Below are positions 7,086-14,142 of a stretch of 14,626 nucleotides of DNA, one piece after another. Below the pieces are notes generated by a model. The model had not been told where the DNA came from. It did not search any database and was given only the letters and a program-made list of their open reading frames with translations. Made by a program: the position numbers and the translations under genes. Positions within the stretch are counted from its first letter, which is position 1, and the number at the start of each line of letters is the position of its first letter. Source of the stretch: Vulcanococcus sp. SFB_649D_100_25 (GTDB lineage: Bacteria > Cyanobacteriota > Cyanobacteriia > PCC-6307 > Cyanobiaceae); the NCBI GenBank assembly GCA_030833825.1, contig JAURGL010000032.1, positions 1-14,626 of the forward strand, read 5' to 3'.

Positions 7086-7100
7086 GGGGTGGATCACCCC
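7086..7100 (-). other. 6-bp hairpin in rne leader
   Basis: Arms GGGGTG (7086-7091) and CACCCC (7095-7100) enclose three bases. There is no T-tract on either side, so it is not an intrinsic terminator. It is probably part of the folded leader. Confidence 0.4.
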
Positions 7101-7131
7101 TGATCAAGCAACGATCACCAAGCCGAGGCGC

Positions 7132-7163
7132 GAAGGCCTTAAGACACAGCTGTCGAAGCCTTC
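7132..7163 (-). other. Two-part hairpin in rne leader
   Basis: GAAGGC (7132-7137) pairs with GCCTTC (7158-7163). Inside it, GACA (7143-7146) pairs with TGTC (7151-7154) around a four-base loop, with a 5x3 internal loop between the helices. This is a more elaborate stem than expected by chance in a short spacer. Confidence 0.4.
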
Positions 7164-7222
7164 AGGGCTCGACGAGAGAAGATTTGCGGGTGACCGAAGG
7201 GGTTCCCGTCTGAACAGCGCCG

Positions 7223-7240
7223 CCTGAAGCGACTTTCAGG
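7223..7240 (-). other. 6-bp hairpin in rne leader
   Basis: Arms CCTGAA (7223-7228) and TTCAGG (7235-7240) pair perfectly around a six-base loop. No T-tract follows on the rne strand. Confidence 0.4.
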
Positions 7241-7361
7241 ACAAGTGGAATCGTGAAAGCTGCTGAGGAGGTATCCCGGGGTTAGGCCGTCCGATGGCGG
7301 CTGCTCCAGGGACAAGACCGTTGGCCGTGAATCTCGGCCGATGGTCTGCAGTCCTGAATGC

Positions 7362-7390
7362 AAATTAGCACGCTTGATTTCCCTTGTCTG
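7362..7390 (-). promoter_or_regulatory. Candidate promoter for rne
   Basis: On the minus strand, CAGACA (7390-7385, 4 of 6 to the -35 consensus) is followed after 17 bp by TAATTT (7367-7362, 3 of 6), with a TGC extension directly in front of the -10. It overlaps the end of the radical SAM gene and would start rne RNA near 7355, giving a leader of roughly 540 nt. The match is moderate and unproven. Confidence 0.3.
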
Positions 7391-10031
7391 ATGCCGTCTG
7401 CAACTGCAATGACTGGCGGCTCAGGCCCTTGAGCTCAAGCGGCAGAGCCAGCTCCTGGGCCAGCCAGTGCTGCACATGATCCGGCCGCAGACTGCGCCCG
7501 GCTGGGTCAATCACTGCGCTGTAACTCAGCTCAACGGCGGAGCCAACGGAGCGTTGGCTGATGTGCTGGAGATAGGGACGCAGATCCCGCTGCCGCGGCC
7601 TCCCCTTTTTGTCCGTGTCCTCCCAGATCCAACTGCCGGAGGCCAGCAGGGCATCCAAGGCCGCTTGCCATGCCTGCGGAGGCGGCACGGGGTGCCCCTC
7701 AGCGCTCTGGAACTCAAGCCGCCAGGTGGCTGCTGAGAGCTCCTGAGAGAGGCTCGGGCCGAAGACATCCACCTCCTCGACCTGGAGCAGGGTGAAGCCC
7801 GGCGGCAACTGGCGTTGCAAGACAGGCAAAACCTGCTCCGGTCTCTGCGTTTGGGTGAATTCCACGTCCATCCATTCACCCTCCGCTTCGGCGCCCAGGG
7901 GCAGCGCCAAGGCGAATTGCACCCGCGGCAGGGGGTGGAAGCCGCCGGTGAAACTCACCGGCAGGCCGCTGCGACGCAGAGCCCGTTCGATCAGGCGGAC
8001 CAAATCGAGGTGACTCAACAGGGCAAGGGAGCCTGTCTTGGCGAATCGAAACCGCAGGCGCTGCACCCGCTCACTGGCAGGGGGGCGCTGAGGGTGCTGC
8101 AGAGGGATCGGAGGTGGGGGCACCACCACGTTGTGACCCAGCTCGGGTCCGCAGACGCCGCAGCTGCTGCAGCCCTCAAAGGAGCAATCGGGCACCACCG
8201 CGGCGGCGAGGGCCTGGCGCAGGTCGTCCGCCAGCCAGCCCTTGTCCACGCCCGAGTCGATGTGGTCCCAGGGGAGGGGCTGATCGCAGAAGACCGCTAG
8301 ATCATCGGCATCCATCCCCTCAGCCGCACTCCACTCGCCAAGCTCAAGCTCTCGGTAACGGCCCCCTAGTCCGGCAGCTTCGATCGCTGAAGTCCAGGCC
8401 TCGTAGGTGCGATCGGCTGCTTCAAACCAAGCATCGAGGCCGGCCCCAGCCCGCCAGGCCGCCTCAATCACCGGGGCCAGGCGGCGATCGCCGCGGCCCA
8501 CGAAGTCCTCCATCGCTGAGAGGCGCACATCGGTGTAGTTGGTTTTGATGCCGCGCATCCGCCGCAGGGCATCCCGCAGCAGTTGCTGACGACGCTGGAA
8601 TTCAGCCGTGCTGACGCTGTGCCACTGGAACGGCGTGTGCGGTTTCGGCGTGAAATTGCTGATGGTGAGGTTGAGCTCCAGCCGGCCCAGATCGCGGCAC
8701 TGCTGCTGCAACTGCCAACAGGTGTCGGCGATGCCGAGCACATCGGCGTCGGTTTCCCCTGGCAGGCCGATCATGAAATAGAGCTTGACCTTGCGATATC
8801 CGCTCTCCATGGCGGTGCGGATGCCGCGCAGCAGCTCCGCGTCGGTGAGGCCCTTGTTCACGATGTCGCGCAGGCGCTGGGTGCCTGCCTCCGGCGCGAA
8901 GGTGAGGCCCGCCTTGCGGGTACCGCCAAGGATGTGGGCGATGTTCTCGTCGAAGCGGTCCACCCGCTGGCTGGGCAGGGTGAGCGTCACGTTCTTGTCG
9001 GCCAGGCGGTTGCGCAGCTCAACGCCCACCGCCGGGAGGGCGAGGTAATCGGAGCAGCTGAGCGAGAGCAAAGAGAAATCGGAGTAGCCGGTGCGCTCCA
9101 TGCCGGTTTCAATCGCCTCAATCACCGCCTCGGGGTCCACATCACGGGCGGGGCGCGTCAGCATGCCCGGCTGGCAGAAGCGGCAACCGCGGGTGCAGCC
9201 GCGGCGGATCTCCACCGTGAGCCGGTCGTGCACCGTCTCGATGTGGGGGACCAGCCCCATGGCGTAGTGGGGCATCGGCGTCGCGGTACGCCGCAGCACC
9301 CGCGCCGGGATGCCTGGCACCAGGGGCACCTGCGTGATGCCATCAGGGCCGGGGCCATAGAGGGCCGGCACGTACACCCCCGGCACCTGGGCCAGATCGA
9401 TCAGCAGCGCCCGCCGCGAGAGGCCGGCGGCCTTGGCTTCAGCCACCACCAGGCCGATCTCCGGCAGGACCTCCTCGCCATCCCCCAGGACCACGAAATC
9501 AAAGAAGGCCGCAAACGGCTCCGGGTTGCTGGTGGCTGTGGGCCCGCCCGCGAAGATCAGCGGCGGCGCTCCTGGATCGGCCAGGGGCAGATCGCCGCGA
9601 TCGGCGGCGCGGATCGGAATCTGCGCCAGCTCCAGCATCGAGAGGATGTTGGTGGCCCCGAGCTCGTAACTGAGGGAGAAGCCGAGGATGTCAAAAGCAC
9701 CGAGGGGGCGCCGGCTCTCCACAGCGAAGAGCGCCTCACCGCGCTCACGCAACCGCTCCGCCAGATCCGGCCCGGGCAGATAGCTGCGATCGCACAGCTG
9801 CCCCGGAACGCTGTTGAGGATCGAATAGAGAATGATGTGGCCGGTGTTGCTTGAACCGACCTCGTAGATCTCGGGGTAAGTGAGGGCCCAGCGCACCCCA
9901 GCCGCGGGCCAGGCCTGGTTCCAATCCCGCTGCTGAACACCGAGTTCATTCCCGAGGTAGCGACCGGGTTTGGCAATGCTGCGATCCACCAGGGCCGCGA
10001 AGTCGACCGGCTTTGTGGGGGCAACGGTCAC
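7365..10031 (-). CDS. Radical SAM protein fused to a DUF2344 domain (TIGR03960/TIGR03936 type)
   Basis: The large protein (about 888 aa) has an unknown substrate. Domain order: an N-terminal cobalamin-binding-like region (about 40-230, LTYPEIYEVGSSNTGHIILYSILN and FAGGPTATSNPEP, then GDGEE); a radical SAM core with C279-x3-C283-x2-C286 (RRGCTRGCRFCQPGM) and FAPEAGTQRLRDIVNKGL; a second cysteine cluster C616-x4-C621-x2-C624-x2-C627; and a C-terminal DUF2344 domain (about 655-888, LRFRFAKTGSLALLSHLDL and GGFHPLPRVQFALALPLG). In many bacteria the two halves are separate adjacent genes near RNase G; here they are fused and lie directly upstream of rne. I chose GTG 10031, just before the conserved region; ATG 10082 would add 17 residues. 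It diverges from dapL. Confidence 0.88.
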   Translation of the reverse strand: MTVAPTKPVDFAALVDRSIAKPGRYLGNELGVQQRDWNQAWPAAGVRWALTYPEIYEVGSSNTGHIILYSILNSVPGQLCDRSYLPGPDLAERLRERGEALFAVESRRPLGAFDILGFSLSYELGATNILSMLELAQIPIRAADRGDLPLADPGAPPLIFAGGPTATSNPEPFAAFFDFVVLGDGEEVLPEIGLVVAEAKAAGLSRRALLIDLAQVPGVYVPALYGPGPDGITQVPLVPGIPARVLRRTATPMPHYAMGLVPHIETVHDRLTVEIRRGCTRGCRFCQPGMLTRPARDVDPEAVIEAIETGMERTGYSDFSLLSLSCSDYLALPAVGVELRNRLADKNVTLTLPSQRVDRFDENIAHILGGTRKAGLTFAPEAGTQRLRDIVNKGLTDAELLRGIRTAMESGYRKVKLYFMIGLPGETDADVLGIADTCWQLQQQCRDLGRLELNLTISNFTPKPHTPFQWHSVSTAEFQRRQQLLRDALRRMRGIKTNYTDVRLSAMEDFVGRGDRRLAPVIEAAWRAGAGLDAWFEAADRTYEAWTSAIEAAGLGGRYRELELGEWSAAEGMDADDLAVFCDQPLPWDHIDSGVDKGWLADDLRQALAAAVVPDCSFEGCSSCGVCGPELGHNVVVPPPPIPLQHPQRPPASERVQRLRFRFAKTGSLALLSHLDLVRLIERALRRSGLPVSFTGGFHPLPRVQFALALPLGAEAEGEWMDVEFTQTQRPEQVLPVLQRQLPPGFTLLQVEEVDVFGPSLSQELSAATWRLEFQSAEGHPVPPPQAWQAALDALLASGSWIWEDTDKKGRPRQRDLRPYLQHISQRSVGSAVELSYSAVIDPAGRSLRPDHVQHWLAQELALPLELKGLSRQSLQLQTASDKGNQAC
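8484..8491. repeat. HIP1 octamer
   Basis: GCGATCGC, the highly iterated palindrome of many cyanobacteria, inside the radical SAM/DUF2344 gene. Only two copies were noticed in the window. Confidence 0.5.
9786..9793. repeat. HIP1 octamer
   Basis: A second GCGATCGC copy, also inside the radical SAM/DUF2344 gene. It is flanked by AGCT on both sides at slightly different distances. Confidence 0.5.
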
Positions 10032-10131
10032 GGAAACGCTGGCGGTCCTGCCTCGATCGTATGCAGGCCGCTTCCGCCACATAGGACAATCGCGCCCAGT
10101 ACCCAGGGGCCGGCCGCGGCCCAATCGCGAC
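10032..10131. promoter_or_regulatory. Divergent radical SAM/dapL promoter region
   Basis: One hundred bases separate the two divergent starts. On the minus strand TACGAT (10061-10056) is a -10 candidate about 20 nt before the radical SAM start. On the + strand TAGGAC or GACAAT (10082-10090) are weak -10 candidates about 40 nt before dapL. No clear -35 was found for either. Confidence 0.3.
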
Positions 10132-11364
10132 ATGGCCCAGGTCAACGGCAACTACCTCAAGCTCAAGGCGGGCTACCTCTTCCCTGAGATCGCACGGCGG
10201 GTGAAGGCCTTCAGCGAGGCCAACCCCAGCGCACCGATCATCCGCCTGGGCATCGGGGATGTGACCGAGCCCCTCCCGGAGGCCTGCCGGAACGCGATGA
10301 AGGCCGCCATCGATGAGATGGGCACCCGCGAGGGTTTCCACGGCTATGGCCCTGAGCAGGGCTACCTCTGGCTGCGCGAGAAGATTGCTGCCCAGGACTT
10401 CCAGGCCCGCGGCTGCCAGATCTCCGCTGAGGAGATCTTCGTGTCGGACGGCTCGAAGTGCGACAGCTCCAACATCCTCGACATCCTGGGTGAGGGCAAC
10501 CGCATCGCTGTGACTGACCCGGTGTACCCGGTGTATGTGGACAGCAACGTGATGGCGGGCCGCACCGGGGATGCCGATGACGCTGGCCAGTACGGCGGTC
10601 TCACCTACCTGCCGATCAGGGCCGACAACGGCTTCACCGCCCAGATCCCCAGCGAAAAGGTGGATCTGATCTATCTCTGCTTCCCCAACAAACCCACCGG
10701 GGCGGTGGCCAGCAAGGAGCAGCTCAAAGCCTGGGTGGACTACGCCCGCGCCAACGATGCGCTGATCCTGTTTGACGCGGCCTACGAGGCCTTCATCCAG
10801 GACCCCTCGCTGCCCCACTCGATCTACGAGATCGAAGGCGCCCGCGAGTGCGCGATCGAGTTCCGCTCGTTCTCCAAGAACGCCGGCTTCACCGGGACCC
10901 GCTGTGCCCTCACCGTGGTGCCCCGGGGGCTGATGGGGACCGCCGCCAACGGCGAGAAGGTGGAGCTCTGGGGCCTGTGGAACCGCCGCCAGTGCACCAA
11001 GTTCAACGGGGTGAGCTACATCGTGCAGCGGGGCGCCGAAGCGGTCTATTCCCCCGAAGGCCAGGCCCAGGTCAAGGCTCTGATCAGCTTCTACATGGAG
11101 AACGCCGCGATCATCCGCCGCGAACTCAGCGCCGCCGGCCTGCAGGTCTATGGCGGGGAGCAGGCTCCATACGTGTGGATCAAAACTCCCGCCGGCGTGG
11201 ATTCCTGGGGCTTCTTCGATCTGCTCCTCAGCAAGGCCAACGTGGTGGGCACCCCCGGCAGCGGTTTCGGCGCCGCCGGCGAGGGTTACTTCCGCCTGTC
11301 GGCCTTCAACAGCCGCGCCAATGTGGAGGAGGCGATGCGCAGGATCAAGGCATCGCTGGCCTGA
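10132..11364 (+). CDS. dapL: LL-diaminopimelate aminotransferase
   Basis: This PLP enzyme converts tetrahydrodipicolinate directly to LL-diaminopimelate, the short route to lysine and peptidoglycan precursors used by cyanobacteria, plants and chlamydiae. The 410-aa length is typical. Recognisable stretches are MAQVNGNYLKLKAGYLFPEIARRV, IRLGIGDVTEPLP, FVSDGSKCDSSNI, YPVYVDSNVMAG, CFPNKPTG and the PLP-lysine motif SFSKNAGFTGTR with K249. The ATG at 10132 matches the family N-terminus; the frame is open further upstream to 9970, but that would overlap the divergent radical SAM gene. clpS begins 26 bp after the stop. Confidence 0.97.
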   Translation: MAQVNGNYLKLKAGYLFPEIARRVKAFSEANPSAPIIRLGIGDVTEPLPEACRNAMKAAIDEMGTREGFHGYGPEQGYLWLREKIAAQDFQARGCQISAEEIFVSDGSKCDSSNILDILGEGNRIAVTDPVYPVYVDSNVMAGRTGDADDAGQYGGLTYLPIRADNGFTAQIPSEKVDLIYLCFPNKPTGAVASKEQLKAWVDYARANDALILFDAAYEAFIQDPSLPHSIYEIEGARECAIEFRSFSKNAGFTGTRCALTVVPRGLMGTAANGEKVELWGLWNRRQCTKFNGVSYIVQRGAEAVYSPEGQAQVKALISFYMENAAIIRRELSAAGLQVYGGEQAPYVWIKTPAGVDSWGFFDLLLSKANVVGTPGSGFGAAGEGYFRLSAFNSRANVEEAMRRIKASLA

Positions 11365-11390
11365 GGTGCTGCCTAAAGTCGCCTGACGTC

Positions 11391-11729
11391 ATGCCGGAGC
11401 TGATCAGAATGATCCGATCAACTCAGACACCTGACCGCGACAGCGGTGGTGCCGCCGTGATGGAGAAAGCGCCGGAGCGGGTGCGCAAGCCCTCGCCCCG
11501 CTACAAGGTGCTTCTCCACAACGACCCGGTGAACACCATGGAGTACGTGGTGGGCACCTTGCGGCAGGTGGTTCCAAGCCTGAGCGAGCAAGACGCCATC
11601 GCCGTGATGCTGGAGGCTCACAACACCGGCGTGGGACTGGTGATTGTGTGCGACATCGAGCCTGCCGAGTTCTACAGCGAAACCCTCAAGGCCAAGGGTC
11701 TGAGCAGCACGATCGAGCCTGAAAGCTGA
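11391..11729 (+). CDS. clpS: ATP-dependent Clp protease adaptor ClpS
   Basis: ClpS delivers N-degron substrates to the ClpC/ClpA unfoldase of Clp protease. From ATG 11391 the protein has 112 residues: a variable N-terminal tail of about 35 residues followed by the ClpS fold (RYKVLLHNDPVNTMEYVV, AVMLEAHNTGVGLVIVCDIEPAEFY, LKAKGLSSTIEP). Comparison with E. coli suggests N44, D45, M50, M73 and H77 as the pocket residues; the E. coli Asp36 position is Pro46 here. Alternative starts are ATG 11409 (six codons later, a GGAG 11 nt upstream) and ATG 11461, which still precedes the core. It follows dapL by 26 bp, and its TGA overlaps the next gene's ATG by one base. Confidence 0.93.
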   Translation: MPELIRMIRSTQTPDRDSGGAAVMEKAPERVRKPSPRYKVLLHNDPVNTMEYVVGTLRQVVPSLSEQDAIAVMLEAHNTGVGLVIVCDIEPAEFYSETLKAKGLSSTIEPES

Positions 11730-12526
11730 TGCACACCCCCGCAGAGCAGCGCCTGCATTGGTGGGGGACCGTCCTCTACCCCGCTGCCCTGGTGGCTGTG
11801 TTTCTAGGGGGCCAGGTGCTGCTCGGATTCCTTGGTATTCCCTCGGAACTGCGCGCCAGCCTGGCGGCCCTGCCCGCCGTTGCCGCCCTCCTGCTCAGCC
11901 TGCCCTGGCGACTGCGCAGCGCCTGGGGTGAGGCCCAACCCTGGCAGCAACTGGGGGTGAGGGCGCCATTGCCCAGCGACTTGAAGGCACTGGTGCGGGG
12001 GGCGATGAAGGCCGCCTTGCTGCTGGCGCTTGTGGTGGCGGGCCTGGCGCTGAACGGGGCATGGACCTGGCAGCCGAGGCTGTCCTCCGGACTGCTGCTC
12101 AATGCCCTGGCCCTGGGGCTGGGGGTGGGTTTTGCCGAAGAACTCCTCTTTCGCGGCTGGCTGCTGGGGGAGCTGAGTCTGCTGTTGGGCCGCCAACGGG
12201 GACTCTGGCTCCAGGCCGCCCTGTTCAGCCTGGTGCACACCCGCTTCAACCTGCCTGCAATCCAGCTGCTGGGCCTACTGCTGGGCCTGCTGCTGCTGGG
12301 GCTGGCCCTGGGCCTGCAGCGCCGGGCCGATCAAGGTCTGCTCTGGGGCGCCGTTGGACTGCATGGGGGACTGGTGGCGGGCTGGTTCCTGCTGCACCAG
12401 GGGTTGCTGGTCATCAACCCTGAAGCTCCTGTCTGGCTGATGGGGCCCGACAACCCGATTGGTGGGGCCCTGGGTCTGCTGGGGCTGGCCCTGCTCCTGC
12501 TGGTCCGCAGGCGCTGGTGGGGATGA
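11729..12526 (+). CDS. CPBP family intramembrane metalloprotease
   Basis: This 265-aa, Leu/Ala-rich membrane protein has roughly seven to eight hydrophobic segments. The CPBP (CAAX protease/bacteriocin-processing, Abi) motifs are present: E137-E138-x3-R142 in FAEELLFRGWLLGE and H170 in LFSLVHTRFN. A third histidine (H212, GLHGGLVAG) fits motif 3, though the Asn often found four residues on is not there. By family it would cleave within or near the membrane; the substrate is unknown. The ATG shares its A with the clpS TGA, indicating translational coupling. It converges on the radical SAM gene with one base between stops. Confidence 0.88.
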   Translation: MHTPAEQRLHWWGTVLYPAALVAVFLGGQVLLGFLGIPSELRASLAALPAVAALLLSLPWRLRSAWGEAQPWQQLGVRAPLPSDLKALVRGAMKAALLLALVVAGLALNGAWTWQPRLSSGLLLNALALGLGVGFAEELLFRGWLLGELSLLLGRQRGLWLQAALFSLVHTRFNLPAIQLLGLLLGLLLLGLALGLQRRADQGLLWGAVGLHGGLVAGWFLLHQGLLVINPEAPVWLMGPDNPIGGALGLLGLALLLLVRRRWWG

Positions 12527-12527
12527 G

Positions 12528-14114
12528 CTAACGGCTGGCGGTGGCCAGGGCCCGCTTGCCTTCCACTGGCGCGTGCAAGGCCTCCTCCAAGGGAGCCAAG
12601 CCGTAATCGCGCTCCAGAAGATCCATCACGGTGCGGCCGAAGTCAGCGGGGTTGCGCTCAAACGCCTCCAAGCAAATGCGCCCGAAGGTGCTGCCCATCG
12701 GCTCCGGGTTCCACAACAGCTGGCGGGCCGTCCACGGCAACATGCTCATCGGGTTGTAGCCCGGCTTGATCAGGCCCTGATCAAACCCGTATTGCTCCAG
12801 GTGCGTATGGGGCTGCAGGCCGATGAAAAAGATCGCGGGTTCCACCTTGTCGGCACCGAAGATCCGCTCAAGCTCGCGGTGGTAGGCCACGGTCTGACGG
12901 ATCGTCTCGGGCCGCTCGTCGATGACGTTGAAGGAGTAGTTCACCGAGACGTGCTCGCGGAAACCTGCCTTCGCCAGCAGGCGGCAGTTCTCGAGAACGG
13001 TGCGCAGGTTGTAGCCCATGCGCATTTTCCGGACGAGCTCTTGGGAGCCTGAGGTGATTCCGATCTCGAAGTAGTCCATCCCCGTGTCGACCATCAACTG
13101 AGCGAGCTCGGCGTCGAGGTTGTCGGCCCGGATGTAGGCGGCCCAGCGAATATCACTCCACCCCTGTGCCTTAACGGCCCGCAGGAGCTCCTTGGCATCG
13201 TCGATGTAGCGGCGGGCTGGGATGAATTGGGCATCGGTGAACCAGAAGCCGCGCACCCCCTTGGCGTAGAGCTGGCCCATCTCGGCAATCACCTCCTCGA
13301 CGGGGTTCACGCGCACCGCTTTGCCCTCCACCACCGTGTAGACGCAGTAGCAGCAGTTGTGCGGGCAGCCCCTCTTGGTCTGCACGCCCACGTAGAAGTC
13401 GCCACCTTCGAGATACCAATCCAGCTGCGGCCAGATCGAGGCGATGTAGCCGTAGTCGCAGGCAGTTTTCTCCATCCCGGAGGGCTGCTCGTGGATGAGA
13501 CCCGGGCGCGGCGCTTCGCCGACCACAAAACAGCGTTCCTGCTCCAAGGATTCGCCCCGGAGCAATTTCTCCAGCAGGGGCTCCCCTTCGCCCACGGACA
13601 CAACCGTTCCGCGGGGCAGGCTGCGGCCCAACTGCTCGTAGAAGACACTCACCGCACCACCACCGAGCACGGCCCGGGCTGCGGGCTCAAAGCGCCTGGC
13701 CCGCCTCAGGCCCCGCCGCACCAGCCGGAGGTTGCGCCAGAGCTCGCCATAGAACGAACCCATCAGGCGCAGTCCCCCGAGGGCTCCCCTCAGTCTCCGC
13801 AAGGGATTACGGGCATAGAACACCTCAAAGGAGTTCTGAAGCGGGTTGCCGCCACGCCCATCGACGGGCGCATAGATCTGGATGTCGCGCCAGGAGAACA
13901 CCAAGACGCTTGGCCGGAAGGCCTCGATGCGCTCCAGCAGGACAGCCTCCACATCCAGCAACGGCACCGCCGCCAGATCGAGGATCTGCTGCTGCAGATC
14001 GGGGAACTGCTTGTGGAGGTGATCAGCCAGGTAAACCGGGCCGATCGGGAAAATCGGATTGCAGGGCAAGCGCACGAGCAAGACCCGCTGTTGAGCCGGG
14101 GAGACTTGTCTCAA
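12528..14114 (-). CDS. Cobalamin-binding-domain radical SAM protein, function unknown
   Basis: The 528-aa protein has an N-terminal B12-binding-like fold (about 8-190: RVLLVRLPCNPIFPIGPVYLADHL, VLVFSWRDIQIYAP, AVLGGGAVSVFYEQLG, VVSVGEGEPLLEKLL) without the DxHxxG cobalamin-ligand motif. A radical SAM core follows with C250-x3-C254-x2-C257 (KRGCPHNCCYC; C255 is extra), GFWFTDAQFIPARRYIDD and IGITSGSQELVRKMRMGYN. The C-terminal ~120 residues (MSMLPWTARQLLWNPEPMGSTFGRICLEAF) are a distinct tail. The general layout is that of BchE-like and methyltransferase class B enzymes, but I cannot name the substrate. The start is TTG 14114; no ATG or GTG fits upstream before the cofG stop. It follows cofG by 28 bp and probably shares its transcript. 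Confidence 0.82.
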   Translation of the reverse strand: MRQVSPAQQRVLLVRLPCNPIFPIGPVYLADHLHKQFPDLQQQILDLAAVPLLDVEAVLLERIEAFRPSVLVFSWRDIQIYAPVDGRGGNPLQNSFEVFYARNPLRRLRGALGGLRLMGSFYGELWRNLRLVRRGLRRARRFEPAARAVLGGGAVSVFYEQLGRSLPRGTVVSVGEGEPLLEKLLRGESLEQERCFVVGEAPRPGLIHEQPSGMEKTACDYGYIASIWPQLDWYLEGGDFYVGVQTKRGCPHNCCYCVYTVVEGKAVRVNPVEEVIAEMGQLYAKGVRGFWFTDAQFIPARRYIDDAKELLRAVKAQGWSDIRWAAYIRADNLDAELAQLMVDTGMDYFEIGITSGSQELVRKMRMGYNLRTVLENCRLLAKAGFREHVSVNYSFNVIDERPETIRQTVAYHRELERIFGADKVEPAIFFIGLQPHTHLEQYGFDQGLIKPGYNPMSMLPWTARQLLWNPEPMGSTFGRICLEAFERNPADFGRTVMDLLERDYGLAPLEEALHAPVEGKRALATASR

Positions 14115-14142
14115 GGCGCGACGCCGATGCGGAGAGTGGACG

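Larger units (their letters stand above)
6818..7364 (-). promoter_or_regulatory. Long gene-free leader of rne, structured and repeat-bearing
   Basis: No credible protein gene lies in these 547 bp. Read on the rne strand it contains several perfect hairpins and a 14-nt tandem array (separate entries). Close to the start codon is a U-rich stretch (CCCTGTTTTCC on the minus strand, around 6860-6870) next to a CAGCGC/GCGCTG hairpin (6871-6885), a plausible RNase E self-cleavage area. No Shine-Dalgarno sequence precedes the ATG (GATCTTCC). Long rne leaders with autoregulation are known from enterobacteria and have been reported for cyanobacteria. That this region is transcribed as such is inference. 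Confidence 0.6.

Noticed and set aside
7139..7363. Possible small minus strand ORF (74 aa) in the rne leader
   Set aside because: It begins at TTG without a ribosome binding site, has no recognisable motif, and the surrounding DNA looks like structured RNA rather than coding sequence. A leader peptide cannot be fully excluded.
8583..9854. Long + strand ORF (423 aa) opposite the radical SAM/DUF2344 gene
   Set aside because: Its product has no recognisable domain and it lies wholly antisense to a strongly supported gene; long shadow frames are expected in GC-rich DNA.
9970..10131. 54-residue N-terminal extension of DapL
   Set aside because: It would overlap the divergent radical SAM coding region; the family start MAQVNGNYLKLKAGYLFPEI begins at 10132.
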